Assembly: GCA_016716125.1 (NCBI GenBank)
Contig: JADJWZ010000008.1
Coordinates: forward strand, 1-64,000
Source of the DNA: Ignavibacteria bacterium
GTDB taxonomy: Bacteria; Bacteroidota; Ignavibacteria; Tepidaquicellales; Tepidaquicellaceae
Direction of reading: 5' to 3'
Length of the DNA stretch: 64,000 nt
Shown: one piece after another, positions 29,590 to 40,253 of the stretch
Layout: every line of letters begins with the position of its first letter
Position numbering within the stretch: position 1 is the stretch's first letter
Notes under the pieces: model-generated
What the model was told of the DNA's origin: nothing
The model's database searches: none
The model's input: only the letters and a program-made list of their open reading frames with translations
Made by a program: the position numbers and the translations under genes

Positions 29590-29964
29590 TCAATAATTTG
29601 GTCCCAGGGTTACGGATGTATATACACTAGAGCCTGTAAAAGAGAATCCTGTTTGTCCACTTTGTCCATCATTTGGACGTGCTGGGTACCAGGCTCTAAC
29701 AGTAAAATTACCAAAGGATCCAGGCCAAAGACAAGAATATACACCATTGCTATCAGTAGTTCCTGATAAAATCCATCCATTATTTGAATCTACAACTTCA
29801 ATTTCAGCATTTGATTGTGTAGATCCACCTCCATACTGGTAAACAGTAACTAAAAATTGAAGAGCTTCAGCTTGCTGATTCGAAAATAAATTTCCGTTGA
29901 TTGCAAAAGCCGAAGCTATTGCAATAAGTAATACTGCCGACAATAAAACAATTTTCTTTTTCAT
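29590..29964 (-). CDS. S3: small secreted protein (type B-like)
   Basis: This 124-aa protein has the family signal peptide and ends LGPNY. The mature domain reads FLVTVYQYGGGSTQSNAEIE, then a type B-like SGTTDSNGVYSCLWPGSFGN and FTVRAWYPARPNDGQSGQTG. It resembles S6 and S9 more than the type A members. It lacks its own leader: its start is only 78 bases from the L3 stop, so it is probably the third gene of the leader 3-S4-L3-S3 transcript. Confidence 0.85.
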   Translation of the reverse strand: MKKKIVLLSAVLLIAIASAFAINGNLFSNQQAEALQFLVTVYQYGGGSTQSNAEIEVVDSNNGWILSGTTDSNGVYSCLWPGSFGNFTVRAWYPARPNDGQSGQTGFSFTGSSVYTSVTLGPNY

Positions 29965-30042
29965 TTTTTTAATTAAATTTATATTTATAAATATTTATAA
30001 GAAATTTTAAAAATAAAAAAACATTATCTTATTCTGATAATT

Positions 30043-31755
30043 TTATTTCATCAGATTCATCTTCATAGTATTCATATAATTTCCGCTTTGCATCCGGCAA
30101 AAATAAATCCCGCTCGATAGTCCGCTGCCGTCAAAGCTTACCTGATAGGTACCGGGATTTAAGCTTTCATTTATTAAAGTTGATAGTTCTCTTCCAAGTA
30201 TATCAAATACAACAAGTCTCACATTCCCTCTTTTCGCAATATCGAATTTTATACTTGTAGCCGGATTAAACGGATTTGGAAAGTTCTGATAAAGATTGAA
30301 TGATGCCGGGACATTTGTATTCATAGGCTGAATACCGACCGGCTCATCTGGCGGAATGAAGCCGTGTTGATTTGTTCTGTAACGGTCATGACCGTATTGA
30401 GGCCAGGGAAAATCTTCGTGTGTGAAGGAAATTCCGGGAAAAGTCCAGGCATATAAATAAAAACCTTGACTGGACATTGTGGTAGCAATCAATTCCACAG
30501 AGCCATCATTATTTAAATCTGTCATTGAAATAGCTCTTACAATTCCATAAGGATTTAATGGAGACCAGGACAAAGGAATACCGTCGCTGTTGTATGCAAA
30601 GATTTCACCATAAGTTGTCGGAGCAATCCATGAGTTTGAGAGGATATTCAAATTGTTTCCATTTGTTAATTTTCCAATAATGTTGGTTGCATAATGCTCA
30701 CCACCACCGCGTTGAGGCCAACCGGATAATAAATTTAAATCTTGGTCTAAAATGCTTAGATATGTTGAATATTGTGTACCGGTTGCAAACTCTAAATTTC
30801 CATTACGATCTACATCCCCCATAACTAAAGTTCCGAAATCATGGCTTGCATAATAGGATTTACTCGATAAAATAATCCCGTGAATATCAAATTTTAAAAA
30901 TTTATGTAAATCTACTTGTCCTGCATAGCCAACTGAATCCAATACTACTAAAAAAAATGTTGAATCAGAATTTCCCTTGTTAATAAATAATGATGGGGAA
31001 GAACCCCAGGGATTAAATGGACGTGGAAAATATTGAGGCCAGTTTGGAGAAAAAATATCACCATTATGTTTTAAAATAGTCACAGATGCTGAATCTACAA
31101 TCTGATTTACAAATTTAAAAGACGTAAAAATTAATTCTCCGAAACCATCTCCATCAATATCACCAATTGCCGGATTATATCTAGCGCTGCCTACAATTTT
31201 TCTTGGCCAGCCTGATTTGATTGTTCCATCAAAATTAAAAACAGTAACTTCCCCGAATCTGCTAACAATTATTTCAAGTTTACCGTCATTATCCAAATCA
31301 TATAAACTTACAAATCTTGGCTGTATGAATTCACTTTCATTATAACTTACAGGAAATCCTGGAAGACTATTTCCAAATCTATCAATTACGTCAATTGAAA
31401 AAGTAAATCTTAGAACTATATCTAAAAACCCATCACCATCAACATCTCCACATGCCATATCAAAAATAAGCTCATTATAACCTTTAGGAAAATTCGGATA
31501 ATTTGTCCCATCACTCTTTATAACATGCAGGAGCAATGCAGGATTTAACACTCCATCATAATCAAGCGCTACTGTAATAATTTCCTTTTGACCATCTTTA
31601 TCTATATCTGCAATTAACGGAATACCGGCTTTTTGAAAGGGATATCTTACATTATCCACATGCAGAGGAAAATTTTGATATGGTATTGGGGTTTGAGAGA
31701 AAAGTAAAGGTATATTAAAAAAAAAGTTTAACAATATTATAATAAATTTTTTCAT
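30043..31755 (-). CDS. L3: FG-GAP T9SS cargo (type A)
   Basis: The protein has 570 aa from the ATG at 31755 (MKKFIIILLNFFFNIPLLFS), preferred over an upstream in-frame start at 31785 because the signal peptide begins here. Blades include DIDKDGQKEI, DVDGDGFLDI, DLDNDGKLEI, DIDGDGFGELI and DLNNDGSVELI. The C-terminus is a complete sorting domain ending NTMKMNLMK. It is most like L2 in the first half and like L1 in a segment near 31.05 kb, which fits mosaic exchange. Confidence 0.9.
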   Translation of the reverse strand: MKKFIIILLNFFFNIPLLFSQTPIPYQNFPLHVDNVRYPFQKAGIPLIADIDKDGQKEIITVALDYDGVLNPALLLHVIKSDGTNYPNFPKGYNELIFDMACGDVDGDGFLDIVLRFTFSIDVIDRFGNSLPGFPVSYNESEFIQPRFVSLYDLDNDGKLEIIVSRFGEVTVFNFDGTIKSGWPRKIVGSARYNPAIGDIDGDGFGELIFTSFKFVNQIVDSASVTILKHNGDIFSPNWPQYFPRPFNPWGSSPSLFINKGNSDSTFFLVVLDSVGYAGQVDLHKFLKFDIHGIILSSKSYYASHDFGTLVMGDVDRNGNLEFATGTQYSTYLSILDQDLNLLSGWPQRGGGEHYATNIIGKLTNGNNLNILSNSWIAPTTYGEIFAYNSDGIPLSWSPLNPYGIVRAISMTDLNNDGSVELIATTMSSQGFYLYAWTFPGISFTHEDFPWPQYGHDRYRTNQHGFIPPDEPVGIQPMNTNVPASFNLYQNFPNPFNPATSIKFDIAKRGNVRLVVFDILGRELSTLINESLNPGTYQVSFDGSGLSSGIYFCRMQSGNYMNTMKMNLMK

Positions 31756-31770
31756 ATTAAAATTAATTAA

Positions 31771-31798
31771 AGAGCAGGCAATCAAAATTACCTGCTCT
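31771..31798 (-). promoter_or_regulatory. S4-L3 intercistronic hairpin
   Basis: AGAGCAGGTAA pairs with the facing TTGCCTGCTCT (one mismatch region), extending the stem by AG/CT compared with other copies. It lies between S4 (stop 31808) and L3 (start 31755). Confidence 0.65.
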
Positions 31799-31807
31799 GT
31801 TTACAAA

Positions 31808-32182
31808 TCAATAATTAGGTCCTAAAGTGATAGTTGGGTATACACTAATTCCTTCATAATACTGATTAGTTTGTCCAAATTGTCCGTCATTTGGTCTAGG
31901 CGGATACCATGCTTTTATAGTATAAGTATCTGTAGGCCAGCTACCAGAAGAAAAATCATAAGTTCCATTATGATCTGTTGTTCCCGATGCTACTTGACCG
32001 CCGTTAGAATTATACATTACAACTTCTACACCGCTTTGTGTTGAACCTCCACCGTATTTATATACTGTAAGTAAAAATACTGGAGCTTCTTCCTGATTTG
32101 AAAATAAATTTTCATTAATTACAAAAGCAGAAGCAATTGCAATAAGTAACATTGCCGTCAATAAAACAATTTTCTTTTTCAT
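31808..32182 (-). CDS. S4: small secreted protein (type A)
   Basis: The 124-aa product carries substitutions in the signal region (LLTAMLLIAIASAFVINEN) and mature segments FLLTVYKYGGGSTQSGVEVV, GTTDHNGTYDFSSGSWPTD, YTIKAWYPPRPNDGQFGQT and LGPNY. It is headed by leader 3, 66 bases upstream, and followed by L3. Confidence 0.85.
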   Translation of the reverse strand: MKKKIVLLTAMLLIAIASAFVINENLFSNQEEAPVFLLTVYKYGGGSTQSGVEVVMYNSNGGQVASGTTDHNGTYDFSSGSWPTDTYTIKAWYPPRPNDGQFGQTNQYYEGISVYPTITLGPNY

Positions 32183-32247
32183 TTTTTTTAAATTTAAGTT
32201 ATTAAAAAGTGAATAGAAACTATAAAGATTAAAAACATACCTAATGT

Positions 32248-32310
32248 CTAAGGTGATCTATTCATGTCATTATCCTCCTTTCGCGTTTAAAAACGTTTAT
32301 AAAAATTTAT
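32248..32310 (-). promoter_or_regulatory. Conserved 5' leader 3 with AGGAGG and mini-ORF (MNRSP)
   Basis: GAAAGGAGG precedes ATG AAT AGA TCA CCT TAG (32265-32248). The second codon varies from the usual ATT while RSP and the stop stay fixed. Distance to the S4 start is 66 nt. Confidence 0.72.
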
Positions 32311-32857
32311 TTAGTTAAATGCAATTCTTACTGAAATATGTTAATCAATTCACTGACGTAGTATTGGGTTCATTAAATGATTATGCCTCTTAAATGATCA
32401 TCCATATCTATGGAATTTCTAAGAACCTACAAAAATGTTATAATGGAATCAAAGAAATTTTTTGAATGATAATGCTCGCAGAGAGGTAGTTGGAATTCTG
32501 ATTTTACAATAAATACGTCATATTCATCAGTTTAATCAATAATTTGAGCTGAAATTTTTTAGTTTGAAATTGTTTCAAATCAGGTATTATTAATTTAAAA
32601 TTATGTTATAAATTAATAATATTTTTCAGCTGTAAACATTAATCAGTTTGAAGAATTTCTGTAACTGCATTTGGAAGACAATAATAAAATGTATTATAAT
32701 CTTAAAAGCTTTCCACATCGGTGTCAGGACTTTCGTCAAATTCAAATTCTTTGTGTCGGGATCTGATTTACGCTGAGATAATTTAAGATTTGAAGTGCAT
32801 GAGAAAATAAAACTTCGCGAAGCGGCAGTCAATTAGGGTAAGGAAATTAATCCGGAA
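32311..32857. repeat. Repeated intergenic block, copy 1, with decayed orf69 end
   Basis: No intact gene is seen. The block recurs nearly unchanged at 35111-35666, 37931-38488 and 40751-41302, always between an L stop and the next leader. Next to the leader it contains TATGTTAATCAATTCACTGAC, a decayed match to the 3' end of the 69-aa gene at 45803-46012. Near the L gene it has a CTTCGCGAAG palindrome. A 68-codon open frame here (32626-32832, minus) is not kept in the other copies. Confidence 0.7.
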
Positions 32858-34548
32858 TTATTTTATCAGATTCATCTTCGTAGTAGTTGAATAATCTCCA
32901 CTTTGCAGCCGGCAAAAATAGATCCCGCTCGATAGTCCGCTGCCGTCAAAGCTTACCTGATACGATCCGGGATTTAAGCTTTCATTTATCAGAGTTGATA
33001 ATTCTCTTCCAAGCATATCAAATACAACAAGTCTCACGTTCCCTCTTTTCGCTATATCAAATTTTATACTTGTAGCCGGATTAAACGGATTTGGAAAGTT
33101 CTGATAGAGATTGAATGATGCGGGGACATTCGTGTTCAAAGGTTGTATACCGACCGGCTCGTCTGGCGGAATGAAGCCGTATTGATTTGTTCTGTATCTG
33201 TCATGTCCGTATTGAGGCCAGGGGAAATCTTCGTGTGTGAATGGAATTCCGGGAATGGTCCAGGCATATAAATTAGTTTGATTTTGAGATGTAACGGCTA
33301 TTAATTCCACGCTTCCATCATTATTTAAATCCGCAAAGGAAATTGATTTAACTATACCCCAAGGTCTTAAAGGAGACCATGGTTGCTGTTCTCCAGTTAT
33401 ATTATAAGAATATATATATCCAAAACCTATTGGAATTGCATCCCATGTATTTGATAAAATGTTAAGATCATTTCCTGAAGAAATTTTTCCAATTATTGGA
33501 GTAGCATAATGTTCACCTCCACCGATTTGAGGCCAGCCTGAAAGTCTATCTAAATTACTATTAAAAACTGAAGCGTTTACTAACCTGAGTTCCAGTTGCA
33601 AATTCTATTAATCCATCATGATTTATATCTCCCATAACAAGTGTTCCGAAATCATGAGAAGCATTATAATATTTGCTTGAAAGAATTTTTCCAGTAATAT
33701 CAAATTTTATAAACCTATGTTGAGTTCCGGATGAATCATGATTGATTATAAAGAAAGTTGAGTCAGGATAATTTTTATTTATATAAAGAGATGGAGAAGA
33801 ACTCCATGAGTGGTATGGTGGAAGAAAATATTTAGGCCAGTTTGGAGAGAAAATATCACCATTATGTTTTAAAATAGTTACGGATGCAGAGTCTATAATA
33901 TTGTTGACAAATTTAAATGAATTTAAAATAATTTCAGCGTATCCGTCACCGTCTACATCCCCAATGGCTGGGTTGTAATTTGCCCTGCCGGGAATATATT
34001 TAGGCCAGCCGCTTTTTATGGAACCATCATTATTATAAACTGTAACTTCATTATTTTTGCTAACAATAATTTCAAGATTTCCATCATTATTTAAATCATA
34101 TAAGCTTATAAATTTTATAGGAAAAACATCTCCGTCACTATAACTCACCGGAAAGCCGGGAATTGAATTTCCAAATCTATCTATAATATCTATGGAGTGA
34201 GTAAATCTTAAAGCAATCTCTAAATAACCATCTCCGTTAACATCGCCAGATGCAATATCTAAAATTATATCTGAAGTATAGCCTTTCGGAAAATTTGGAA
34301 ATTTAGATCCATTGCTTTTAATTACGTGAAGTAACATTGCAGGGTTCAAAGCTCCATTATAATCCAATGAGACAGTTATGATTTCCTTCTGACCGTCTTT
34401 ATCCAAATCTGTAATTAATGGAATTCCTGCTTTTTGAAATGGTCGTCGAGCATCATCTAGCAAGATTGGAAAATTTTTCAAGGAATTGGGGTTTGAGAAA
34501 ATGAGATTGAATTAAAGAGTATTATTAAAATTAATATTTTTTTTTCAT
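32858..34548 (-). CDS. L4: FG-GAP T9SS cargo (type A; frameshifts)
   Basis: Open pieces are 34481-33561 and 33601-32858, with the signal peptide (MKKKILILIILFNSISFSQ) encoded from 34548 after correction of A-run and TCCTTG indels near 34475-34540. The body has DLDKDGQKEI, DVNGDGYLEI, DLNNDGNLEI and DVDGDGYAEI loops, and the sorting domain ends TTTKMNLIK. The join near 33580 falls in the conserved FATGTQ region. The N-terminal half shares long stretches with L1. All breaks are one or two bases, so the gene may be intact in reality. Confidence 0.82.
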
Positions 34549-34570
34549 TATTGTATTTCTTTTAAAAGCA

Positions 34571-34597
34571 AGGGGCTGTCCAAAAAAGACAGCCCTT
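34571..34597 (-). promoter_or_regulatory. S5-L4 intercistronic hairpin (divergent stem)
   Basis: AAGGGCTGTC and GACAGCCCCTT form a strong stem with a TTTTTTG loop. The stem bases differ completely from the AGCAGGTAA type, yet position and shape are the same, which supports selection on the structure. Confidence 0.75.
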
Positions 34598-34614
34598 TAA
34601 AATTACATTTATGG

Positions 34615-34986
34615 TCAGTAATTTGGTCCTAAAGTAATATTAGGGTATACACTTATTCCATTATAATATTGATTAGTCTGACCATTTTGTCCATCATTAG
34701 GTCTTGGTGGATACCAAGCTTTTATTGTATATGTATCCGTTGGCCAATTACCCGATAAATCAAATTTCCCATCTGAACGTGTTGTTCCAGATTTTACTTC
34801 AAATCCATTTGAATTATACATTACTACTTCTGCACCACTTTGAGTCGATCCTCCACCATATTGATATACAGTAAGTAAAAATTCAGGGACCTCTTCCTGA
34901 GAAGAAAACAAATTTCCATTGATTGCAAAGGCAGAAGCAATTGCAATAAGCAGTACTGCCGACAATAAAACAATTTTCTTTTTCAT
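34615..34986 (-). CDS. S5: small secreted protein (type A)
   Basis: The 123-aa protein shares the first 55 residues with S1 and S2, then diverges (NGFEVKSGTTRSDGKFDLSG) and ends YYNGISVYPNITLGPNY. It is headed by leader 4 at 69 bases and followed by L4 after 66 bases. Confidence 0.85.
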   Translation of the reverse strand: MKKKIVLLSAVLLIAIASAFAINGNLFSSQEEVPEFLLTVYQYGGGSTQSGAEVVMYNSNGFEVKSGTTRSDGKFDLSGNWPTDTYTIKAWYPPRPNDGQNGQTNQYYNGISVYPNITLGPNY

Positions 34987-35054
34987 TTTTATAAATTAAT
35001 TTAATTTATTAAATAGTGAATAAAAACTGTAAAAATTAAAAAATATCTTTATGT

Positions 35055-35110
35055 CTAAGGTGATCTAATCATGTCAACATCCTCCTTCTGCAATTAAAAA
35101 CGTTTATAAA
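35055..35110 (-). promoter_or_regulatory. Conserved 5' leader 4 with AGGAGG and mini-ORF (MIRSP)
   Basis: GAAGGAGG precedes ATG ATT AGA TCA CCT TAG (35072-35055), 69 nt before S5. Confidence 0.72.
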
Positions 35111-35666
35111 AATTTATTTAGTAAAATGCCATTCTTACTGAAATATGTTAATCAATTCACTGACGTAGTATTGGGTTCATTAAATGTTTATGCCTCACAA
35201 ATGATCATCCATATCTATGGAGTTTCTAAGAACCTACAAAAATGTTATAATTGAATCAAAGAAATTTTTTGAATGATATTGCTCGCAGAGAGGTAGTTGG
35301 AATTCAGATTTGACAATAAATATGTCATATTCGTCAATATATTCAATAATTTGAGCTGAAATTTTTTAGTTTGAAATTGTTTCAAATCAGGTATTCTTAA
35401 TTTAAAATTATGCTATAAATTAAAAAAATATTTTTTAGCCGTAAACATTAATCAGTTTGAAGAATTTCTGTAACTGCATTTAGAAGACAATAATAAAATG
35501 TATTATAATCTTAAAAGCTTTCCACATCGGCGTCAGGACTTTCGTCAAATTCAAATTCTTTGTGTCGGGACCTGATTTACGCGGGGATAATTTAAGATTT
35601 GAAGTACAGGAGAAAAAAAAACTTCGCGAAGCGGCAGTCAATAAGGGTAAGGAAATTAATCCGGAA
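35111..35666. repeat. Repeated intergenic block, copy 2
   Basis: It is nearly identical to 32311-32857, with scattered substitutions. No gene is seen; it holds the decayed orf69 end beside the leader and the CTTCGCGAAG palindrome near the L5 stop. Confidence 0.7.
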
Positions 35667-37373
35667 TTATTTTATCAGATTCATCTTCATAGTAGTTGAA
35701 TAATCTTCACTTTGCAACCGGCAAAAATAGATCCCGCTCGATAGTCCGCTGCCGTCAAAGCTTACCTGATACGATCCGGGATTTAAGCTTTCATTTATCA
35801 GAGTTGATAATTCTCTTCCAAGCATATCAAATACAACAAGTCTCACGTTCCCTCTTTTCGCTATATCAAATTTTATACTTGTAGCCGGATTAAACGGATT
35901 TGGAAAGTTCTGATAGAGATTGTAAGCTGCGGGAACATTCGTATTCACGGGCTGAATACCGACCGGCTCGTCTGGCGGAATGAAGCCGTATTGATTTGTT
36001 CTGTATCTGTCATGTCCGTATTGAGGCCAGGGGAAATCTTCGTGTGTAAAGGGAATGCCGGGTACAGTCCAGACGTGAAGGAATGTTTCATAAGCTGATC
36101 TGCTAGTAGCTACTAATTCAACTGAACTGTCATTATTAAGATCAACAAATGAAATTCCATTTACTAACCCTTCAGGTCTGAGTGGTGACCAGGGTAAATT
36201 ATTTCCATCGGGTGAATAGGCATAAATATATCCATACCCATTAGGATTAAATGTATGCCATGTATTTGTTGCTACATTAAGATTATTTCCAAAGGTCAGT
36301 TTTCCTATCATTCCGGTTGCCCAATGTTCTCCCTGTCCATAATTTGGCCATCCTATAAATCGATTTAATGATTTATCAAATGCTGAAAAAGTTGTTCCAT
36401 ATTGGGTTCCTGTTGCAAAACCTATTTCGGAATTTCGGTTTATATCTCCCATTACAAGCGTTCCAAAATCCATGTAAGCACTGAAATGATTTTCACTTAA
36501 TATGTTTCCATATATATCTAATTTCAAAAATTTATGGAGTCTAAAAGAAGAGGATGAGTTTTTATCTGCTGCAATTATAAAAAAAGTTAAATCTGAATTA
36601 GGGTCTATAAATAATGAAGGTGATGAACTCCATGAGAAATATGATGAATCAAAATAAATGGGAAAATTATTTGAGAAATTTTCTCCATCATGTTTGAAAA
36701 TATGCACTGCGCCGGAATCAACAACTTGATTCACAAATTTACATGATGTAAATATTATTTCAGCATACCCGTCTGCGTTGATATCTCCAATAGCGGGATT
36801 ATATCTTGCTCTGCCGGGAATATATTTAGGCCATCCTGCTCTTAGTGAACCATCATGATTATAAACAGTTACTTCATTTGTTTTACTTACAATAATTTCA
36901 AGTTTCCCGTTTAAATCTAAATCATACAGACTAATAAATTTCATTGGGTTTATGTCTCCATCACTATAACTAACAGGAAAACCGGGAAGTGAATTTCCAA
37001 ATCTGTCTATTACATCAAATGAAAAAGCCATTCTTAAGACAATCTCCAGAAAACCATCTCCATTGACATCCCCTGATGCGACATCATGTATTAGCTCATT
37101 GTACCCTTTAGGGAAATTGGCAAAATTTGTTCCGTCATTGTTCAACACATAAAGATAGAGAGGCGGATTTGCTACACCTTCATAATCAAGAACAACAAAA
37201 ATAATTTCTTTCTGACCATTTCTATCAATATCAGTAATTAATGGAATTCCTGCTTTTTGAAAAGGTCTCCGGTTTTGATCTAATAAAATTGGATAATTAT
37301 TATAATAAACCGGAGTCTGAGACAGTATAGTATTCGCAATCAGTATCAGAAATAAGATCAATTTTTTTTTCAT
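35667..37373 (-). CDS. L5: FG-GAP T9SS cargo (type B)
   Basis: The intact 568-aa protein begins MKKKLILFLILIANTILSQ, then TPVYYNNYPILLDQNRRPFQ, the type B signature. Blade loops include DIDRNGQKEI, DVNGDGFLEI, DLDLNGKLEI, DINADGYAEI and DINRNSEIGF (the last lacks the canonical Gly). Type B features are WPNYGQGEHWATGMIGKL and the LHVWTVPGIPF segment. The sorting domain ends TTMKMNLIK. The closest relative in the window is L8. Confidence 0.92.
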   Translation of the reverse strand: MKKKLILFLILIANTILSQTPVYYNNYPILLDQNRRPFQKAGIPLITDIDRNGQKEIIFVVLDYEGVANPPLYLYVLNNDGTNFANFPKGYNELIHDVASGDVNGDGFLEIVLRMAFSFDVIDRFGNSLPGFPVSYSDGDINPMKFISLYDLDLNGKLEIIVSKTNEVTVYNHDGSLRAGWPKYIPGRARYNPAIGDINADGYAEIIFTSCKFVNQVVDSGAVHIFKHDGENFSNNFPIYFDSSYFSWSSSPSLFIDPNSDLTFFIIAADKNSSSSFRLHKFLKLDIYGNILSENHFSAYMDFGTLVMGDINRNSEIGFATGTQYGTTFSAFDKSLNRFIGWPNYGQGEHWATGMIGKLTFGNNLNVATNTWHTFNPNGYGYIYAYSPDGNNLPWSPLRPEGLVNGISFVDLNNDSSVELVATSRSAYETFLHVWTVPGIPFTHEDFPWPQYGHDRYRTNQYGFIPPDEPVGIQPVNTNVPAAYNLYQNFPNPFNPATSIKFDIAKRGNVRLVVFDMLGRELSTLINESLNPGSYQVSFDGSGLSSGIYFCRLQSEDYSTTMKMNLIK

Positions 37374-37388
37374 GTCAATTATATTTAA

Positions 37389-37414
37389 AGCAGGTAATAG
37401 AATTATTACCTGCT
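37389..37414 (-). promoter_or_regulatory. S6-L5 intercistronic hairpin
   Basis: AGCAGGTAAT pairs with ATTACCTGCT around a short AATTCT loop. The 5' side is preceded by an A run and the 3' side by TTTAAAT. Confidence 0.7.
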
Positions 37415-37431
37415 TTTTTCAAGTTAATAGA

Positions 37432-37806
37432 TCAATAATTTGGTCCCAGGGTTACCGATGTGACTATGCTCGCTCCGGAATAAGTGAATCCGTTTTGTCC
37501 GTTTTGCCCGTCATTAGGTCTTGAAGGATACCAGGCTTTAACAGTATAGTTTCCTAAAGAATAAGGCCAATCCCGAGAATAAATTCCACCGGTTCCTGTT
37601 GTTCCGGAAAATAATGGATTATTTCCCGAATCATAAACTTCAATCTCAGCATCCATTTGAGTCGAACTCCCTCCGTACTGATAAACAGTTACTTGAAAAT
37701 TCGGTAACGGATTTCCGGAATTTGAAAATAAATTTCCGTTAATAGCAAAAGCAGAAACAACTGCAATTAATAATACTGCCGACAATAAAACAATTTTCTT
37801 TTTCAT
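37432..37806 (-). CDS. S6: small secreted protein (type B)
   Basis: The 124-aa product defines type B: FSNSGNPLPNFQVTVYQYGG, then SSTQMDAEIEVYDSGNNPLF and IYSRDWPYSLGNYTVKAWYP, SRPNDGQNGQNGFTYSGA and LGPNY. It precedes the type B L5. Leader 5 is 69 bases upstream. Confidence 0.85.
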   Translation of the reverse strand: MKKKIVLLSAVLLIAVVSAFAINGNLFSNSGNPLPNFQVTVYQYGGSSTQMDAEIEVYDSGNNPLFSGTTGTGGIYSRDWPYSLGNYTVKAWYPSRPNDGQNGQNGFTYSGASIVTSVTLGPNY

Positions 37807-37874
37807 TTTTCTAAATTAATTTAATTTATTAAATAGTGAATAAAAACTGTAAAAATTAAAAAATATCTTGATGT

Positions 37875-37930
37875 CTAAGGTGATCTAATCATGGCATCAT
37901 CCTCCTTCTGCGTTTAAAAACGTTTATAAA
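37875..37930 (-). promoter_or_regulatory. Conserved 5' leader 5 with AGGAGG and mini-ORF (MIRSP)
   Basis: GAAGGAGG precedes ATG ATT AGA TCA CCT TAG (37892-37875), 69 nt before S6. Confidence 0.72.
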
Positions 37931-38488
37931 AATTTATTTAGTTAAATGCCATACTAACTGAAATACTTTAATCAATTCACTGACGCAGTATTGGGTTCAT
38001 TAAATGTTTATGCCTCACAAATGATCATCCATATCTATGGAATTTCTAAGAACCTACAAAAATGTTATAATGGAATCAAAGAAATTTTTTGAATGATAAT
38101 GCTCTCAGAGAGGTAGTTGGAATTCAGATTTGACAATAAATACGTCATATTCATCAGTTTAATCAATAATTTGAGCTGAAATTTTTTAGTTTGAAATTGT
38201 TTCAAATCAGGTATTATTAATTTAAAATTATGTTATAAATTAATAATATTTTTCAGCTGTAAACATTAATCTGTTTGAAGAATTTCTGTAACTGCATTTA
38301 GAAGACAATATTAAAATGTATTATAATCTTAAAAGCTTTCCACATCGGCGTCAGGACTTTCGTCAGAATCATTCAAATTCTTTGTGTCGGGACCTGATTT
38401 ACGCTGAGATAATTTAAGATTTGAAGTGCATGAGAAAAAAAAACTTCGCGAAGCGGCAGTCAATAAGGGTAAGGAAATTAATCCGGAA
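37931..38488. repeat. Repeated intergenic block, copy 3
   Basis: This copy matches 40751-41302 best (both share the extra GAATCATT insertion near the CGTCAGGACTTTCGTCA segment). No gene is seen. Confidence 0.7.
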
Positions 38489-40197
38489 TTATTTTATCAG
38501 ATTCATCTTCGTAGTAGTTGAATAATCTCCACTTTGCAGCCGGCAAAAATAGATCCCGCTTGATAGTCCGCTTCCGTCAAAGCTAACCTGATATGTTCCG
38601 GGGTTTAAACTTTCATTTATTAAAGTTGATAGTTCTCTTCCAAGTATATCAAATACAACAAGACTTACTTTACCTTTTTTCGCTATATCGAACTTTATGC
38701 TCGTTGCCGGATTAAACGGATTTGGAAAGTTCTGATAAAGATTGAATGATGCGGGGACATTTGTATTCATAGGCTGAATACCGACCGGCTCATCGGGCGG
38801 GATGAAGCCGTGTTGATTGGTTCTGTATCTGTCATGTCCGTATTGAGGCCAGGGGAAATTTTCGTGAGTGAATGGAATGCCGGGAAATGTCCAAATATTT
38901 AAATTAAATTCTGCATTTGTTTGTGATGTTACAGAAATTAATTCTACTGACCCATCATTATTTAAGTCAGCTAAGGAAATTGCTTTAACGATTCCCCATG
39001 GTCTAAGAGGAGACCAAGATAATTGTTCTCCGCTTAAATTATAAGCGTATATCTTACCAAATCCTATGGGTTTTGCATCCCAGGAATTGGATATGATATT
39101 TAAAAAATTTCCAAATGCAAGTTTACCAATAACAACAGTTGCATAATGTTCACCGCCACCCGGTTGTGGCCAACCGGAAAATCTTTCCAGATTAGAATTA
39201 AAAACAGAAAGATTACTTAAATGTTGCTGAGTTCCTGTTGCAAATTCAATGTTTCCACTTTGGTTAATATCTCCCATAACTAATGTTCCATAATCATGAC
39301 TTGCAAAATATGATCTGCTTGACAATATGTTGCCATTAATATTAAACTTCAAAAGTCTGTGACTTGTATAAGTTTGGCCTGTTGAAACTGCTGAATCTAA
39401 AACAATAGTAAAAAGTAGAATCGGTATTATTTTTATTAATAAATAAGGAAGGTGATGAGCTCAGGAGAGATATGGTTTTGGAAAATACATTGGCCAATGA
39501 GCCGAAAATAATTCTCCATTATTATTAAATATTGTAACGGATGCTGAATCTACGATCTGATTTACAAATTTAAAAGACGTAAAATTAATTCTCCGTTACC
39601 ATCTCCATCAATATCACCAATTGCAGGATTATATTGAGCTCTGCCTACAATTTTTTTAGGCCAGCCTGATTTGATTGTTCCATCAAAATTAAATACAGTG
39701 ACTTCCCCGAATCTGCTAACAATTATTTCAAGCTTACCGTCATTATCCAGATCATATAAACTTACAAATCTTGGAAGAACAAATTCATTTTCAATATAAC
39801 TTACAGGAAATCCGGGAAGTCTATTTCCGAATCTATCAATTACGTCAATGGAATAGGTAAATCTTAAAACTATATCTAAAAACCCATCACCATTAACATC
39901 TCCACATGCCATATCAAAAAGAAGCTCATTATAACCTATCGGAAAATTCGGATAATTTGAACCGTCGCTCTTTATTACATGCAATAATAAAGGAGGATTT
40001 AAAATCCCATTATAATCAAGTGATGCAGTTATGATTTCTTTTTGACCGTCATTATCTAAATCTGTAATAAGAGGGATACCTACTTTTTGAAGCGGACGCC
40101 TTTGAGAATCAATGGTTTTTGATAAATAAGTGACCGGTGATTGGGCATATCCACCAATTGAAATTAAAAAGAATATAAAAATTAAAAATATACTCAT
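38489..40197 (-). CDS. L6: FG-GAP T9SS cargo (type A; frameshifts)
   Basis: Open pieces 40197-39562 and 39352-38489 flank a 210-base stretch in which, compared with L2, single bases are missing near 39411 (A run), 39462 (GCTCCAGG read as GCTCAGG) and 39583 (A run). The signal peptide is MSIFLIFIFFLISIGGYAQ, followed by the unusual SPVTYLSKTIDSQRRPLQ. The sorting domain contains KKGKVSLVVFDILGREL. A block of about 750 bp is nearly identical to L2, while the N-terminus and C-terminus are unlike it, indicating a mosaic. Confidence 0.83.
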
Positions 40198-40210
40198 AGA
40201 TTTATTTATT

Positions 40211-40246
40211 ACAATATGAGCAGGTAATATTACCTGCTCATATTGT
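40211..40246 (-). promoter_or_regulatory. S7-L6 intercistronic hairpin (longest)
   Basis: ACAATATGAGCAGGTAA pairs perfectly with TTACCTGCTCATATTGT, a 17-bp stem with almost no loop. It occupies most of the gap between S7 and L6. Confidence 0.78.
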
Positions 40247-40253
40247 ATAATAA

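Noticed and set aside
32626..32832. Small minus-strand gene in the repeated intergenic block
   Set aside because: The frame is not preserved in the three other near-identical blocks.
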